From positions 1 through 64,000 of the forward strand of contig JAIYBB010000005.1 of assembly GCA_027488735.1 (NCBI GenBank): a stretch of 64,000 nucleotides of DNA. The letters are read 5' to 3'. This document shows, one piece after another, positions 9,205-20,211 of this stretch (the first letter of the stretch is position 1; each line of letters begins with the position of its first letter). Position numbers and translations under genes: made by a program. The notes below the pieces were generated by a model. The model ran no database searches and was not told the DNA's origin. It saw only the letters and a list, made by a program, of their open reading frames with translations. Source of the stretch: Comamonadaceae bacterium. GTDB taxonomy: Bacteria; Pseudomonadota; Gammaproteobacteria; Burkholderiales; Burkholderiaceae_C.

Positions 9205-10246
9205 AGCGGTAGATGCCGTCAGCCGTCAAGCTTCTGCGCAACTCACCGCCAAACCATAGGTAATGCAAATGCGCCAACGATTCGCCCAAGGCAAAAGTGG
9301 TTTGGTGTGGATCAAGTGGGCGTTTAAACAGAACAGCCATCGCATCCATGGCGGTCATGCCATCGTCATGGAAGGCTTCGCGCAAGTCGGTCAATCGGTC
9401 TTGGTGGTGTTGCAACAACTGGCCAATGCGTTGGTGCAGCCCTGTGAACGGCTTGCCGTGTGAGGGCAGCACCAAGCAGTCAGCAGGCAAGTCGGCGTAT
9501 CGCAACAAAGACTGCATGAACAAACGCAGCGGGTCTGCTTGAGGTTCGGTGTCATACACACTGATGTTGCTAGAAATGCGAGGCAGCACCATGTCGCCAC
9601 TGATCAGTACATTGAGAGCAGGGCAATGCAAGGCCATGTGTTCCGGAGCGTGGCCATAGCCACTGATGCAGTGCCACGAATGTTCGCCGATTTGTAGCGC
9701 CAGACCATCTGTCAAGCGTATAAATTGTGAAGGCAGCGCAGGCACCATGTGACTGAATTGCAAACTGCGATCGGTGAGCGCGGCCAATACCTGTGGGTCT
9801 TTCAATCCATGAGAACGAAAAAAAGTGTGCGCTTGGTTGCCCTCTACTGGCGGCGGATGGTCGATCAATGTGCGTGCCGTGTGGTAGTCGGTGGCGCTTA
9901 TATAAAGGGGTATGTTCCAGTGCTGACAAAGCCAATGCGCCAGTCCCAAGTGGTCAGGGTGCAAATGTGTGGCCAGCACCCGCAGCACCGGCAAGCCCAT
10001 CAGGGTTGAATCAAAAACTTGCAGCCATTGCGCGCGGGCATGCGGGTTGTCCAAGCAGCAGTCGACAATGCACCAGCCGTCAACGCCGTCCGCCTGGTCG
10101 CGGATCAGCCACAGGTTGATGTGATCCAAGGCAAACGGAAGAGCCATTCGAAGCCAATGAACACCGGGTGCAATCGGCAGGTGAGAGCCGGGGGCTGGCA
10201 ATGCGTCCCCGAGCGGGTAATGCAATTCTTTTTCAAGCAAGTTCAT
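9173..10246 (-). CDS. Metallo-beta-lactamase-fold hydrolase next to LiuR-like regulator
   Basis: A 357-residue metallo-beta-lactamase superfamily protein. The HLHPDH signature is at residues 94-99. Further ligands lie in GYGHAPEH, in SGDMVLP and in LVLPSHGKP. A C-terminal helical extension resembles the winged-helix-like tail of LACTB2-type hydrolases. The substrate is unknown; an acyl-CoA or thioester substrate would fit its position but is inference. It diverges from the MerR/LiuR-like gene, and the 62-base gap holds a perfect palindrome, so it is probably under the same regulator. Its 3' end overlaps ygjP by 32 bases. Confidence 0.9.
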   Translation of the reverse strand: MNLLEKELHYPLGDALPAPGSHLPIAPGVHWLRMALPFALDHINLWLIRDQADGVDGWCIVDCCLDNPHARAQWLQVFDSTLMGLPVLRVLATHLHPDHLGLAHWLCQHWNIPLYISATDYHTARTLIDHPPPVEGNQAHTFFRSHGLKDPQVLAALTDRSLQFSHMVPALPSQFIRLTDGLALQIGEHSWHCISGYGHAPEHMALHCPALNVLISGDMVLPRISSNISVYDTEPQADPLRLFMQSLLRYADLPADCLVLPSHGKPFTGLHQRIGQLLQHHQDRLTDLREAFHDDGMTAMDAMAVLFKRPLDPHQTTFALGESLAHLHYLWFGGELRRSLTADGIYRFTPTAAMSLP

Positions 10247-10261
10247 AGCGAGGGATTTTGC

Positions 10262-10290
10262 TTGATAATTGACGTTTACGTAAACGTTAA
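10262..10290. promoter_or_regulatory. Divergent promoter with LiuR-type palindromic operator
   Basis: ACGTTTACGTAAACGT at 10272-10287 is a perfect 16-bp palindrome. It sits between elements that read as promoters both ways: TTGATA, 17 bases, CGTTAA on the plus strand, and TTAACG, 17 bases, TATCAA on the minus strand. A TTTACGTAAA core is typical of sites bound by LiuR-type MerR regulators. Binding by the adjacent regulator is inferred. Confidence 0.7.
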
Positions 10291-10308
10291 GCAGATTGCA
10301 CTGTCTTC

Positions 10309-10710
10309 ATGGCGACCCAATTCACCATCCGCGACCTGGCCAGAGAATTTGATCTGACCACCCGCGCCATTCGTTTTTACGAAGACATGGGTTTGCTGCG
10401 CCCAGAGCGGCATGGCCCAGGCGGCAGAAACCGGATTTACAGCGCCAGAGAACGGGCCAGGTTGCGCTTGACCTTGCGCGCCAAACGATTAGGCTTGTCG
10501 TTGATGGAGGCCAAAGACATCATCGACATGTACGACAGCCCTCGCGATACAGTTCCGCAATTGGAAAAGTTCATCACAGTGCTGGCCGAACACCGCCAGC
10601 AATTGGAAAATCAAATGCAAGAAATCCAAGCGAATCTGGATGAAGTCAAACAGCATGAAAAAGAAGCCAAGCAGTTATTAGTTAAGCACAGCAAGAAAGG
10701 CAAGGCCTGA
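10309..10710 (+). CDS. liuR: MerR-family regulator, LiuR-like
   Basis: A 133-residue MerR-family transcription factor. The N-terminal winged helix (about 5-75) includes TIRDLAREFDLTTRAIRFYED and GGRNRIYSARERARL. The linker DMYDSPRDTVPQLEKF is characteristic of the LiuR branch, which controls leucine, isovalerate and fatty-acid degradation genes. A coiled-coil dimerisation helix follows (about 80-125). There are no metal-binding cysteines, so it is not a metal sensor. It leads a gene run that includes a biotin-dependent acyl-CoA carboxylase and an acyl-CoA dehydrogenase, which agrees with the assignment. The palindrome 22 bases upstream is its likely autoregulatory site. Confidence 0.88.
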   Translation: MATQFTIRDLAREFDLTTRAIRFYEDMGLLRPERHGPGGRNRIYSARERARLRLTLRAKRLGLSLMEAKDIIDMYDSPRDTVPQLEKFITVLAEHRQQLENQMQEIQANLDEVKQHEKEAKQLLVKHSKKGKA

Positions 10711-10713
10711 CCT

Positions 10714-11370
10714 ATGACGAACAAGCTTGATAATTTATTCCATAACAACCGTGAATGGGCTGATCGCATGAGCCGCGAACGCCCCGGGTTTTTTGAAAAA
10801 CTCGCCAGGCAGCAGTCGCCCAAATATTTGTGGATCGGTTGCTCGGACAGCCGGGTGCCTGCCAATGAAATCATTGGCTTGGATCCGGGCGAGGTGTTCG
10901 TGCATCGCAATGTGGCCAATTTGGTGGTTCACTCGGATTTGAACGCGCTTTCCGTGATTCAGTTTGCCGTCGAGCATTTAAAGGTAGAGCACATCATGGT
11001 GGTTGGCCACTACGGGTGCGGTGGCGTGATGGCCGCCGCGCGCGGCATGCGCATTGGCTTGGCCGACAACTGGTTGCGCCATGTGCAGGATGTGCATTTG
11101 CGGCATCGCCAACGCTTGAACCATTTGGCCCAGCCCGATTTGGAAAACGTATTGTGTGAAATGAATGTCATTGAGCAAGTCGGTAACGTCGCCTTGTCAA
11201 ATGTCATGCAAGATGCTTGGGCGCGCGATCAAAAAGTCAGCGTGCATGGCTGGGTCTATGGCCTAAAAGATGGCTTGGTCAAAGATTTACAAGTCACAAT
11301 GAGCCATTCCGATGAAGTAGTTGAAGTGTTTCGCAATGGCTTCAAGCGCTATCCACGCGCGATTGCTTGA
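10714..11370 (+). CDS. can: Beta-class carbonic anhydrase
   Basis: A 218-residue cytoplasmic zinc enzyme that interconverts CO2 and bicarbonate. Zinc and active-site residues are visible: Cys43-x-Asp45-x-Arg47 in CSDSRVP, then His99 and Cys102 in HYGCGG. The length matches E. coli Can. It starts three bases after the regulator gene. In this cluster it may supply bicarbonate to the biotin-dependent carboxylase encoded downstream; that link is inference from context. Confidence 0.95.
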   Translation: MTNKLDNLFHNNREWADRMSRERPGFFEKLARQQSPKYLWIGCSDSRVPANEIIGLDPGEVFVHRNVANLVVHSDLNALSVIQFAVEHLKVEHIMVVGHYGCGGVMAAARGMRIGLADNWLRHVQDVHLRHRQRLNHLAQPDLENVLCEMNVIEQVGNVALSNVMQDAWARDQKVSVHGWVYGLKDGLVKDLQVTMSHSDEVVEVFRNGFKRYPRAIA

Positions 11371-11382
11371 GGCGACAAACAG

Positions 11383-13200
11383 ATGTTTCCGCAAAGACTT
11401 GACTCCACGGTGGCTTATGACATTGCACAAGCGATGATGGATGGATTCAACCGTCACTACCAGTTATTTCGCCAAGAATCAGCCAAAGCCAAGCAGCGTT
11501 TTGAGCAGCAGGACTGGCACGGACAACAGCGCGCACAACGTGAACGTATCGAGTTTTACGATCTGCGGGTCAAGGAATGCTCTGCCCGTTTGGAAACCGA
11601 ATTCCAAGCAGCGCAACAGTCGCCCGATATCTGGCAACAGGTGAAATTGCATTACATCGGCTTGTTGGTTGACCATTTTCAACCCGAGTTGGCAGAGACT
11701 TTTTTCAATTCGGTGACCACCAAAATTTTGGACCGCAGTTATTTTCAAAATGAATTTATTTTTGTGCGGCCTGCCGTCAGCACTGAATACATAGAAAGTG
11801 ACGACCCGAATGCGCTGCCGACCTACCAAGCGTGGTATCCCGGCACCGACAACTTGCACGAGACCATTGTGCGTATCGTCAAGCATTTCAATTTGCAATG
11901 CGAATTTGCTGACTTGCCCAGAGACGCCGACGACATCCTGCGCAATGTGCAAATGCGGTTGGACCAAACCCGCTTGCGTGCCAACTTTCAGATACAGGTA
12001 TTGAACAATCTTTTTTACCGCAACAAGGCTGCGTATATTGTGGGTAAGGTGATCAACGGATTTTTGGAAATTCCGTTTGCATTGCCCCTGTTGCACAACG
12101 AACAAGGCCAATTGGTGATTGATGCTGCCTTGTTCGGCGAAGACGATTTCTTGATGTTGTTCAGTTTTGCGCGCGCTTATTTTTTGGTTGACATGAACAT
12201 ACCGTCAGCCTATGTGCAGTTTTTGCGCAGTTTGATGCCGCGCAAGCCTCGCGCTGAAATTTACAACGCGCTCGGTCTTGCCAAGCAAGGCAAAACCTTG
12301 TTCTACCGTGACTTGCTGTATCACCAACGACACAGCACAGACAAATTCCGTATCGCTCCTGGCATCAAAGGCATGGTCATGCTGGTGTTCGACCAGCCTT
12401 CGTTTCCTTTTGTGTTCAAGGTCATCAAGGATTTTTACCCGCCGCAAAAAGATACGACGCGCGAACAAATTCAAGGCAAATATTTGTTGGTGAAGCAACA
12501 TGACCGGGTGGGGCGCATGGCTGACACTTTGGAGTACAGCAATGTGGCCTTCCCGCGTGAGCGATTTGAAGACGAGTTGATCGAAGAAATTCAAAAATTT
12601 GCGCCCAGCCAAATAGAGATCAATACCCGGGCAGACAACGGCAAACAAGAGGTGGTGATCAAGCATGCCTATATTGAACGCCGCATGATTCCTTTGAATA
12701 TTTATTTGCAAGAATCGTTTGACACCGGTTTGGATGACCCCAAAGCCAAATCGCAAATGGAACGCGCTGTCGTGGAATATGGCAATGCCATCAAAGACCT
12801 GGTGGCTGCCAATATTTTTCCGGGCGACATGCTGTGGAAAAACTTCGGCATCACGCGTCACGGCAAAGTCGTTTTTTATGATTACGACGAGATCGAATAC
12901 ATCACCGACTGCAATTTCCGCAAAGTACCTGCGCCTCGCAACGAAGAAGATGAAATGTCAGGCGAGATTTGGTACCACGTCGGGCCGCGGGATGTGTTCC
13001 CCGAAACCTTCGGTCCGTTTTTGCTGGGCAACCCGTCGGTGCGCGAGGTGTTCATGAGGCACCATGCCGATTTGTTGGAAGCTGATTTTTGGCAAGGGCA
13101 CAAGGAAAAAATCAACCAGGGACATGTGCATGATGTGTTCCCTTATGAAGCAGACAAACGTTTTGTGGTTCAACGCGCTGCATTGAGCCCACCCCACTGA
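11383..13200 (+). CDS. aceK: Isocitrate dehydrogenase kinase/phosphatase
   Basis: A 605-residue bifunctional enzyme that phosphorylates and dephosphorylates isocitrate dehydrogenase and so sets the split between the TCA cycle and the glyoxylate bypass. The family length, the N-terminal regulatory region, the nucleotide-binding block [20 protein letters not shown] and the [29 protein letters not shown] kinase core (about 475-500) all agree. Neither isocitrate lyase nor malate synthase is nearby, unlike the enterobacterial aceBAK arrangement. It sits inside the acyl-CoA catabolic run, which yields acetyl-CoA, so co-expression would make metabolic sense. Confidence 0.96.
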   Translation: MFPQRLDSTVAYDIAQAMMDGFNRHYQLFRQESAKAKQRFEQQDWHGQQRAQRERIEFYDLRVKECSARLETEFQAAQQSPDIWQQVKLHYIGLLVDHFQPELAETFFNSVTTKILDRSYFQNEFIFVRPAVSTEYIESDDPNALPTYQAWYPGTDNLHETIVRIVKHFNLQCEFADLPRDADDILRNVQMRLDQTRLRANFQIQVLNNLFYRNKAAYIVGKVINGFLEIPFALPLLHNEQGQLVIDAALFGEDDFLMLFSFARAYFLVDMNIPSAYVQFLRSLMPRKPRAEIYNALGLAKQGKTLFYRDLLYHQRHSTDKFRIAPGIKGMVMLVFDQPSFPFVFKVIKDFYPPQKDTTREQIQGKYLLVKQHDRVGRMADTLEYSNVAFPRERFEDELIEEIQKFAPSQIEINTRADNGKQEVVIKHAYIERRMIPLNIYLQESFDTGLDDPKAKSQMERAVVEYGNAIKDLVAANIFPGDMLWKNFGITRHGKVVFYDYDEIEYITDCNFRKVPAPRNEEDEMSGEIWYHVGPRDVFPETFGPFLLGNPSVREVFMRHHADLLEADFWQGHKEKINQGHVHDVFPYEADKRFVVQRAALSPPH

Positions 13201-13221
13201 ATTTTTTTGAAGGAGTAAGTC

Positions 13222-14403
13222 ATGTCAGATCCCGTTGTTATTGTCAGTGCTGCGCGTACACCCATGGGCAGTTTCCAAGGTGACTTTTCGCCTTTGTCTG
13301 CCCACGATTTAGGCGGCGTTGCTATCGCAGCGGCCGTGGCGCGCGCAGGTATTTCCCCTGATGCGGTGACCGAGGTGTTGTTCGGTAATTGTTTGATGGC
13401 CGGTCAAGGCCAAGCCCCGGCGCGTCAGGCTGCATTCAAAGGCGGATTGCCTAAAAGTGCCGGCGCGGTTACGTTGTCCAAAATGTGCGGCTCAGGTATG
13501 CGCGCCGCCATGTTTGCCCATGACATTTTGAGCGCAGGCTCGCAAGACGTGATCGTGGCCGGTGGCATGGAAAGCATGACCAACGCGCCTTACCTGATGT
13601 TGAAAGGCCGAGGCGGTTACCGCATGGGCCACGACAAAATTTACGACCACATGATGCTTGATGGTTTGGAAGATGCTTACGAAGCCGGTCGTTCCATGGG
13701 CACCTTTGGCGAAGACTGCGCCGCCAAATACAAATTCACCCGCGAAGCCCAAGACCATTTCGCCATGACCAGTGTGCAGCGCGCCAAAGACGCGACTGCC
13801 AATGGCGCGTTCAGCAAAGAAATCGCACCGGTCACAGTGAAAGACCGCAGCGGTGAGCGCGTGGTGACCTTGGACGAAGGTCCCGGCAAAGTCAAGCTCG
13901 ACAAAGTCACCAGCTTGAAACCCGCGTTCAAAAAAGACGGCACCATCACCGCAGCATCAAGTTCATCCATCAATGATGGCGCAGCTGCATTGGTCATGAT
14001 GCGCGAGAGCACAGCGAAAAAATTAGGTTGCACGCCTTTGGCGCGTGTGGTCAGCCACGCCACGTTTGCGCAAGAACCGGAATGGTTCACCACGGCACCT
14101 GTGGGTGCGACACAGCAGGCTTTGGCCAGAGCCGGTTGGAAGGTCAGCGATGTGCAATTGTGGGAAGTCAACGAAGCGTTTGCCGTGGTGCCCATGGCGT
14201 TGATGCACGAACTCAAAGTGCCGCATGAAATTGTCAACGTCAATGGCGGTGCTTGTGCCTTGGGTCACCCCATCGGCGCCTCAGGGGCGCGCATCATCGT
14301 CACATTGCTGCATGCCTTGCAAGCCAGAGGTTTGAAAAAAGGCTTGGCGACTTTGTGCATCGGCGGCGGCGAAGGCACGTCCATGGCGCTTGAACTGATC
14401 TAG
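13222..14403 (+). CDS. Acetyl-CoA C-acyltransferase (thiolase)
   Basis: A 393-residue thiolase of the biosynthetic/degradative acetyl-CoA acetyltransferase group. The nucleophilic Cys89 lies in KMCGSGMRA, the active-site His349 in ALGHPIGASGAR and the second catalytic Cys379 in LCIGGGEG. The start is supported by an AAGGAG ribosome-binding site about eight bases upstream of the ATG at 13222. Its likely role here is cleaving acetoacetyl-CoA, or condensing acetyl-CoA, at the end of branched-chain degradation. The precise substrate cannot be read from sequence. Confidence 0.94.
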   Translation: MSDPVVIVSAARTPMGSFQGDFSPLSAHDLGGVAIAAAVARAGISPDAVTEVLFGNCLMAGQGQAPARQAAFKGGLPKSAGAVTLSKMCGSGMRAAMFAHDILSAGSQDVIVAGGMESMTNAPYLMLKGRGGYRMGHDKIYDHMMLDGLEDAYEAGRSMGTFGEDCAAKYKFTREAQDHFAMTSVQRAKDATANGAFSKEIAPVTVKDRSGERVVTLDEGPGKVKLDKVTSLKPAFKKDGTITAASSSSINDGAAALVMMRESTAKKLGCTPLARVVSHATFAQEPEWFTTAPVGATQQALARAGWKVSDVQLWEVNEAFAVVPMALMHELKVPHEIVNVNGGACALGHPIGASGARIIVTLLHALQARGLKKGLATLCIGGGEGTSMALELI

Positions 14404-14414
14404 GCTGACACCGC

Positions 14415-16022
14415 ATGAGCGTACTCACCTCCCACTTGTCGACCCGTTCGGCTGCGTTCATCGCCAATGCACAGGCCATGCAGGCCGCCGTAGAGGACCT
14501 GCGTGTGCAAATGGCTCTGAGCGCGCAAGGCGGCGGTGAGGCCGCGCGTGCCAAACATGTCGCGCGTGGCAAATTGCCGCCGCGCGAACGTGTGGCTCTG
14601 TTGCTCGACCCCGGCACACCTTTTCTGGAATTCAGTCCCTTGGCTGCGCACGGCATGTACAAAGGCGAGGCGCCGGGTGCCGGTGTGATCGCCGGTATCG
14701 GGCGTGTCAGCGGTGTCGATTGCGTGGTTGTGTGCAACGACGCGACGGTCAAGGGTGGCACTTACTACCCGATGACGGTGAAAAAACATTTGCGCGCGCA
14801 AGAAATTGCGCAGCAAAACCATTTGCCGTGTATTTATTTGGTGGATTCAGGTGGCGCGAATTTACCGAACCAAGACGATGTGTTTCCTGATCGGGATCAC
14901 TTCGGTCGCATTTTTTACAACCAGGCGAACATGAGCGCGCAAGGCATTGCGCAAATCGCGGTCGTCATGGGCAGTTGCACCGCAGGCGGCGCGTATGTGC
15001 CTGCGATGAGCGATGAAACCATCATCGTGAAAAACCAAGGCACCATCTTTTTGGGCGGTCCGCCATTGGTCAAAGCGGCCATCGGAGAAATCGTCAGCGC
15101 CGAAGATTTGGGCGGTGGCGATGTGCACACGCGTTTGTCCGGCGTGGCCGACCATTTGGCTGATAACGACGCGCATGCGTTGGCCTTGGCGCGTCAAGCA
15201 GTGTCTCGTTTGAACCATCGCAAAACATTTGACACAGCCGTCATTCCTGCACGTGCGCCTTTGTACGACCCGCAAGAAATTTACGGCGTGATTCCTGTGG
15301 ACACGCGCAAGCCCTACGACGTGCGCGACATCATCGCCCGCGTGGTTGACGGCTCTGAGTTTCACGAATTCAAAGCGCGTTTCGGCAGCACCTTGGTGTG
15401 TGGCTTTGCGCATATCGAAGGCATGCCGGTCGGCATCGTGGCCAACAACGGCGTGTTGTTTTCCGAGTCGGCACAAAAGGGCGCGCATTTCATCGAACTG
15501 TGTTGCCAGCGAAAAATCCCGCTGGTGTTTTTGCAAAACATCACCGGCTTCATGGTCGGTCGCAAATACGAAAACGAAGGCATTGCACGGCATGGCGCAA
15601 AAATGGTGACCGCCGTGGCGACCGCGCAAGTGCCTAAATTCACGATCATCATCGGCGGCAGTTATGGCGCAGGCAATTACGGCATGTGTGGCCGCGCGTT
15701 CAACCCGCGCTTTTTATGGATGTGGCCGAATGCGCGCATTTGCGTCATGGGCGGCGAGCAGGCGTCCAGCGTATTGGCAACCGTCAAGCGAGACGGTATT
15801 GAAGCCAAAGGCGGCAGTTGGAGTGCAGAAGAAGAAGCCACATTCAAACAACCGCTGCTCGATCAATTCGCCCATCAATCCCACCCTTATTACGCCAGTG
15901 CCCGCTTGTGGGACGATGGCGTGATCGACCCCGCAGACACGCGCCAGGTGTTGGCTTTGGCCTTGTCCGCTGCACTGAATGCCCCGATTCCCGACACCCG
16001 TTTTGGTGTCTTCCGCATGTGA
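14415..16022 (+). CDS. liuB: Acyl-CoA carboxylase beta (carboxyltransferase) subunit, methylcrotonoyl-CoA carboxylase-like
   Basis: A 535-residue carboxyltransferase subunit with the two crotonase-like halves of the family. The N-terminal block GKLPPRERV, the block [22 protein letters not shown] and the C-terminal block [15 protein letters not shown] with [15 protein letters not shown] are characteristic of the methylcrotonoyl/geranyl-CoA carboxylase group rather than propionyl-CoA carboxylase. It partners with the biotin-carrying alpha subunit two genes downstream. Methylcrotonoyl-CoA is the more likely substrate because of the LiuR-like regulator, but the atypical dehydrogenase next door leaves a geranyl-CoA-type role open. 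The usual liuC and liuE genes are not in the window. Confidence 0.88.
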   Translation: MSVLTSHLSTRSAAFIANAQAMQAAVEDLRVQMALSAQGGGEAARAKHVARGKLPPRERVALLLDPGTPFLEFSPLAAHGMYKGEAPGAGVIAGIGRVSGVDCVVVCNDATVKGGTYYPMTVKKHLRAQEIAQQNHLPCIYLVDSGGANLPNQDDVFPDRDHFGRIFYNQANMSAQGIAQIAVVMGSCTAGGAYVPAMSDETIIVKNQGTIFLGGPPLVKAAIGEIVSAEDLGGGDVHTRLSGVADHLADNDAHALALARQAVSRLNHRKTFDTAVIPARAPLYDPQEIYGVIPVDTRKPYDVRDIIARVVDGSEFHEFKARFGSTLVCGFAHIEGMPVGIVANNGVLFSESAQKGAHFIELCCQRKIPLVFLQNITGFMVGRKYENEGIARHGAKMVTAVATAQVPKFTIIIGGSYGAGNYGMCGRAFNPRFLWMWPNARICVMGGEQASSVLATVKRDGIEAKGGSWSAEEEATFKQPLLDQFAHQSHPYYASARLWDDGVIDPADTRQVLALALSAALNAPIPDTRFGVFRM

Positions 16023-16040
16023 TTTTTTGAGACAACCACC

Positions 16041-17174
16041 ATGAACCATATCTACCATTTACCCGAACACCAAACACTGCGCGACCAGATGGCGCGTTTT
16101 TTAGAGCGTGAAGTTGAGCCCTATGGCTTAGAGTGGGAAAAGGCGGGCAAGGTGCCGCGCGAAGTGTTGCGCAAGATGGGCGAGGCCGGATTTTTCGGCT
16201 TGATGTACGACAGTGAATACGGCGGCGCAGAAGCGGATGCCTTGACCAATTTGGTGTTTGCTGAAGCTTTGTCGCAATCCACCTATGCCGGTTTCATTGT
16301 CAGCGTGCTGGTGCACACCGACATGGCCAGTCCGCATTTGCACCATGCAGGAACAACCGCACAAAAAGCCAAGTACATGCCGCGCATCATCTCTGGCGAA
16401 ACCATCAGCGCGGTGGCCATGACAGAGCCGGGCGCAGGCTCGGATTTGTCCGGCATGCGCAGCACCGCCAAACGCGATGGCGACGCTTGGGTGCTGAACG
16501 GCACCAAGCTCTACATCACCAACGGCGTGCATGCGAACGTGTATTTCGTGGCGGCCAAGACCGGTGTCGGCAAACACCAAATGTCGATGTTCATCGTGGA
16601 AAAAGGCACGCCAGGTTTCAGTGTCGGGCGGTCCTTAGACAAAACCGGTTGGTTGTGTTCTGACACCGCAGAATTGGTGTTGGACAACGTGCGACTCGGC
16701 CCCGAGGCATTGCTGGGCGAGCAAGACAAAGGCTTTTACGCGTTGATGAAAAATTTGCAAACCGAGCGCATTGCCTTGGCAGCCATGGCCATCGGTCATT
16801 GCCAGCGCGCCATTGAATTGACGCTGGACTATGTGCGTCAGCGCCAAGCGTTTGGTAAGAGCTTGTGGGAGATGCAACATATTCGTCAGCGCATCGCCAT
16901 GTTGGATGCGAAAACACGTTCTGCACGCCAATTCATGTACCACTGCGCATGGTCGGTCACGCAAGACCATGACATCGTGCAGGAAGTTTCCATGCTCAAA
17001 GCCTTGACCGGCGATTTGGTCAACGAAGTGGTCGGTGGTTGTTTGCAATTCTGGGGCGGTATGGGCTATATGCGTGAAGCACCGATCGAACGTTTGTGGC
17101 GCGATGCGCGCGTGCTGGCCATCGGCGGCGGTGCCACCGAGGTCATGCTCGAAGAAGTCGCCAAGCGCTATTGA
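16041..17174 (+). CDS. Acyl-CoA dehydrogenase, isovaleryl- or citronellyl-CoA dehydrogenase-like
   Basis: A 377-residue FAD enzyme that oxidises acyl-CoA to enoyl-CoA. FAD and substrate motifs are present (AMTEPGAGSDLSGMRS, LNGTKLYITNGV). The catalytic base position of most relatives, the Glu of YEGT, is replaced by GGGATEV. A Glu at about residue 242 in LQTERIALAA occupies the alternative position used by isovaleryl-CoA dehydrogenase. The C-terminal WGGMGYMREAPIERLWRD block is closer to citronellyl-CoA-type enzymes than to the classical isovaleryl-CoA dehydrogenase. It lies between the two carboxylase subunit genes, so it probably makes their substrate. Confidence 0.85.
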   Translation: MNHIYHLPEHQTLRDQMARFLEREVEPYGLEWEKAGKVPREVLRKMGEAGFFGLMYDSEYGGAEADALTNLVFAEALSQSTYAGFIVSVLVHTDMASPHLHHAGTTAQKAKYMPRIISGETISAVAMTEPGAGSDLSGMRSTAKRDGDAWVLNGTKLYITNGVHANVYFVAAKTGVGKHQMSMFIVEKGTPGFSVGRSLDKTGWLCSDTAELVLDNVRLGPEALLGEQDKGFYALMKNLQTERIALAAMAIGHCQRAIELTLDYVRQRQAFGKSLWEMQHIRQRIAMLDAKTRSARQFMYHCAWSVTQDHDIVQEVSMLKALTGDLVNEVVGGCLQFWGGMGYMREAPIERLWRDARVLAIGGGATEVMLEEVAKRY

Positions 17175-17178
17175 TGCC

Positions 17179-19176
<1,998 letters not shown>

Positions 19177-19177
19177 T

Positions 19178-19429
19178 ATGACAGAGCCGCACACCCCTTG
19201 GCAAAGTCTGCGTCAACGCTGGCAGCAGGTGCAGCAGGTGCCTGACAACCAGGCCTTGGCTTCACCTTGCATGTCGGTGTGCATCATGAAAAGCGATGTA
19301 GATGAATGCCACGGCTGTTTACGCAGCCTCGATGAAATCGCCCGCTGGGGCATGAGTTCACCGCAACAACAACGTGCTGTTTGGCAACGCCTTGCGCAGC
19401 GCATAGAACAACATTTCAACAAGGCCTGA
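19178..19429 (+). CDS. DUF1289-domain small cysteine-motif protein
   Basis: An 83-residue protein with the DUF1289 signature SPCMSVCIMKSD, DECHGCLRSLDEIARW. Cysteines spaced CxxxC and CxxC suggest a small metal-binding fold. The function of the family is unknown. It begins one base after the carboxylase alpha stop and ends one base before the next gene, so it is carried in the same run. Confidence 0.85.
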   Translation: MTEPHTPWQSLRQRWQQVQQVPDNQALASPCMSVCIMKSDVDECHGCLRSLDEIARWGMSSPQQQRAVWQRLAQRIEQHFNKA

Positions 19430-19430
19430 C

Positions 19431-20072
19431 ATGCACCAACTCACTTTTTATTTCGATGTGATCAGCCCCTATGCTTATTTGGCATTCGACCAATTGCCGC
19501 GCACCTTGCAAGGCTTGAGTTACCAAGTGGTTTACAAGCCGGTGTTGTTTGGTGGCTTGTTGAAACACCACGGGCAATTGGGCCCGGTGGAAGTGGTCGG
19601 AAAACGCGAATGGACATACCGCCAGTCGCTGTGGTTGGCGCGCCAACAAGGCTTGGATCTGCAAATGCCTGCCGCGCATCCTTTCAATCCGTTGCCCTTG
19701 TTGCGATTGGCCATTGCCTGCGACGCCAACGGACAACCCAACCGACACGTGTGTGAAGCGGTGTTCAAACATGTCTGGTGTGGAGGCCTTGACCCCAGTG
19801 ACAGCCAGCGCTTGGAAGCCTTGGCCCGCAGTCTGCAACCAGCACGTTCACCAGACGCGAACGAAGTGAAAGAAACCTTGCGACAAAACACCGAGCAAGC
19901 CATTGCCGATGGCGTGTTCGGTGTGCCCAGCATTCAGGCAGACGGCGAAATGTTTTGGGGCTTGGACGCCTTGCCGATGCTGCGTGAATTTTTAGACGGC
20001 GATGACTGGTACCGCAGTCCGGCTTGGACATCAGCTGCCAATTTACCCGCAGGCATTCACCGCAAGCGCTGA
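19431..20072 (+). CDS. DsbA-family oxidoreductase / 2-hydroxychromene-2-carboxylate isomerase-like
   Basis: A 213-residue thioredoxin-fold protein of the kappa-GST/HCCA isomerase group. It opens with FYFDVISPYAYLAFDQL, with a serine where DsbA has its CxxC. The C-terminal block GVFGVPSIQADGEMFWGLDAL carries the cis-proline of the fold. There is no signal peptide, so it is cytoplasmic and glutathione-linked rather than a periplasmic disulfide catalyst. The reaction in this organism is not evident. It is the last gene of the run starting at 10309. Confidence 0.87.
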   Translation: MHQLTFYFDVISPYAYLAFDQLPRTLQGLSYQVVYKPVLFGGLLKHHGQLGPVEVVGKREWTYRQSLWLARQQGLDLQMPAAHPFNPLPLLRLAIACDANGQPNRHVCEAVFKHVWCGGLDPSDSQRLEALARSLQPARSPDANEVKETLRQNTEQAIADGVFGVPSIQADGEMFWGLDALPMLREFLDGDDWYRSPAWTSAANLPAGIHRKR

Positions 20073-20211
20073 AAATTCGCATCGCGAAATAAACTGCAAG
20101 GGTTTGCCCTAGGGTTGTCAGCCCTGATTCAGTTTTGCGTCAGTCGCTGGCAAGAAGCAGCAAACAAAATACCGATAAACCCCAGTCAGCGGGTAACCCA
20201 AAGGAGACACC

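Noticed and set aside
12205..12861. A 218-codon minus-strand open frame inside aceK
   Set aside because: It is a shadow of a well-conserved gene and has no protein features of its own.
14862..15629. A long minus-strand open frame (255 codons) opposite the carboxylase beta gene
   Set aside because: Its translation is rich in His, Arg and Ala without motifs and mirrors the codon bias of the plus-strand gene, which has clear family motifs throughout.
20100..20211. Short inverted repeats (CCCTAGGG, AGGG...CCCT) before the MFS gene, considered as terminator or operator
   Set aside because: Stems are only four or five pairs and no T run follows. I cannot support a function beyond ordinary spacer with a good ribosome-binding site at its end.
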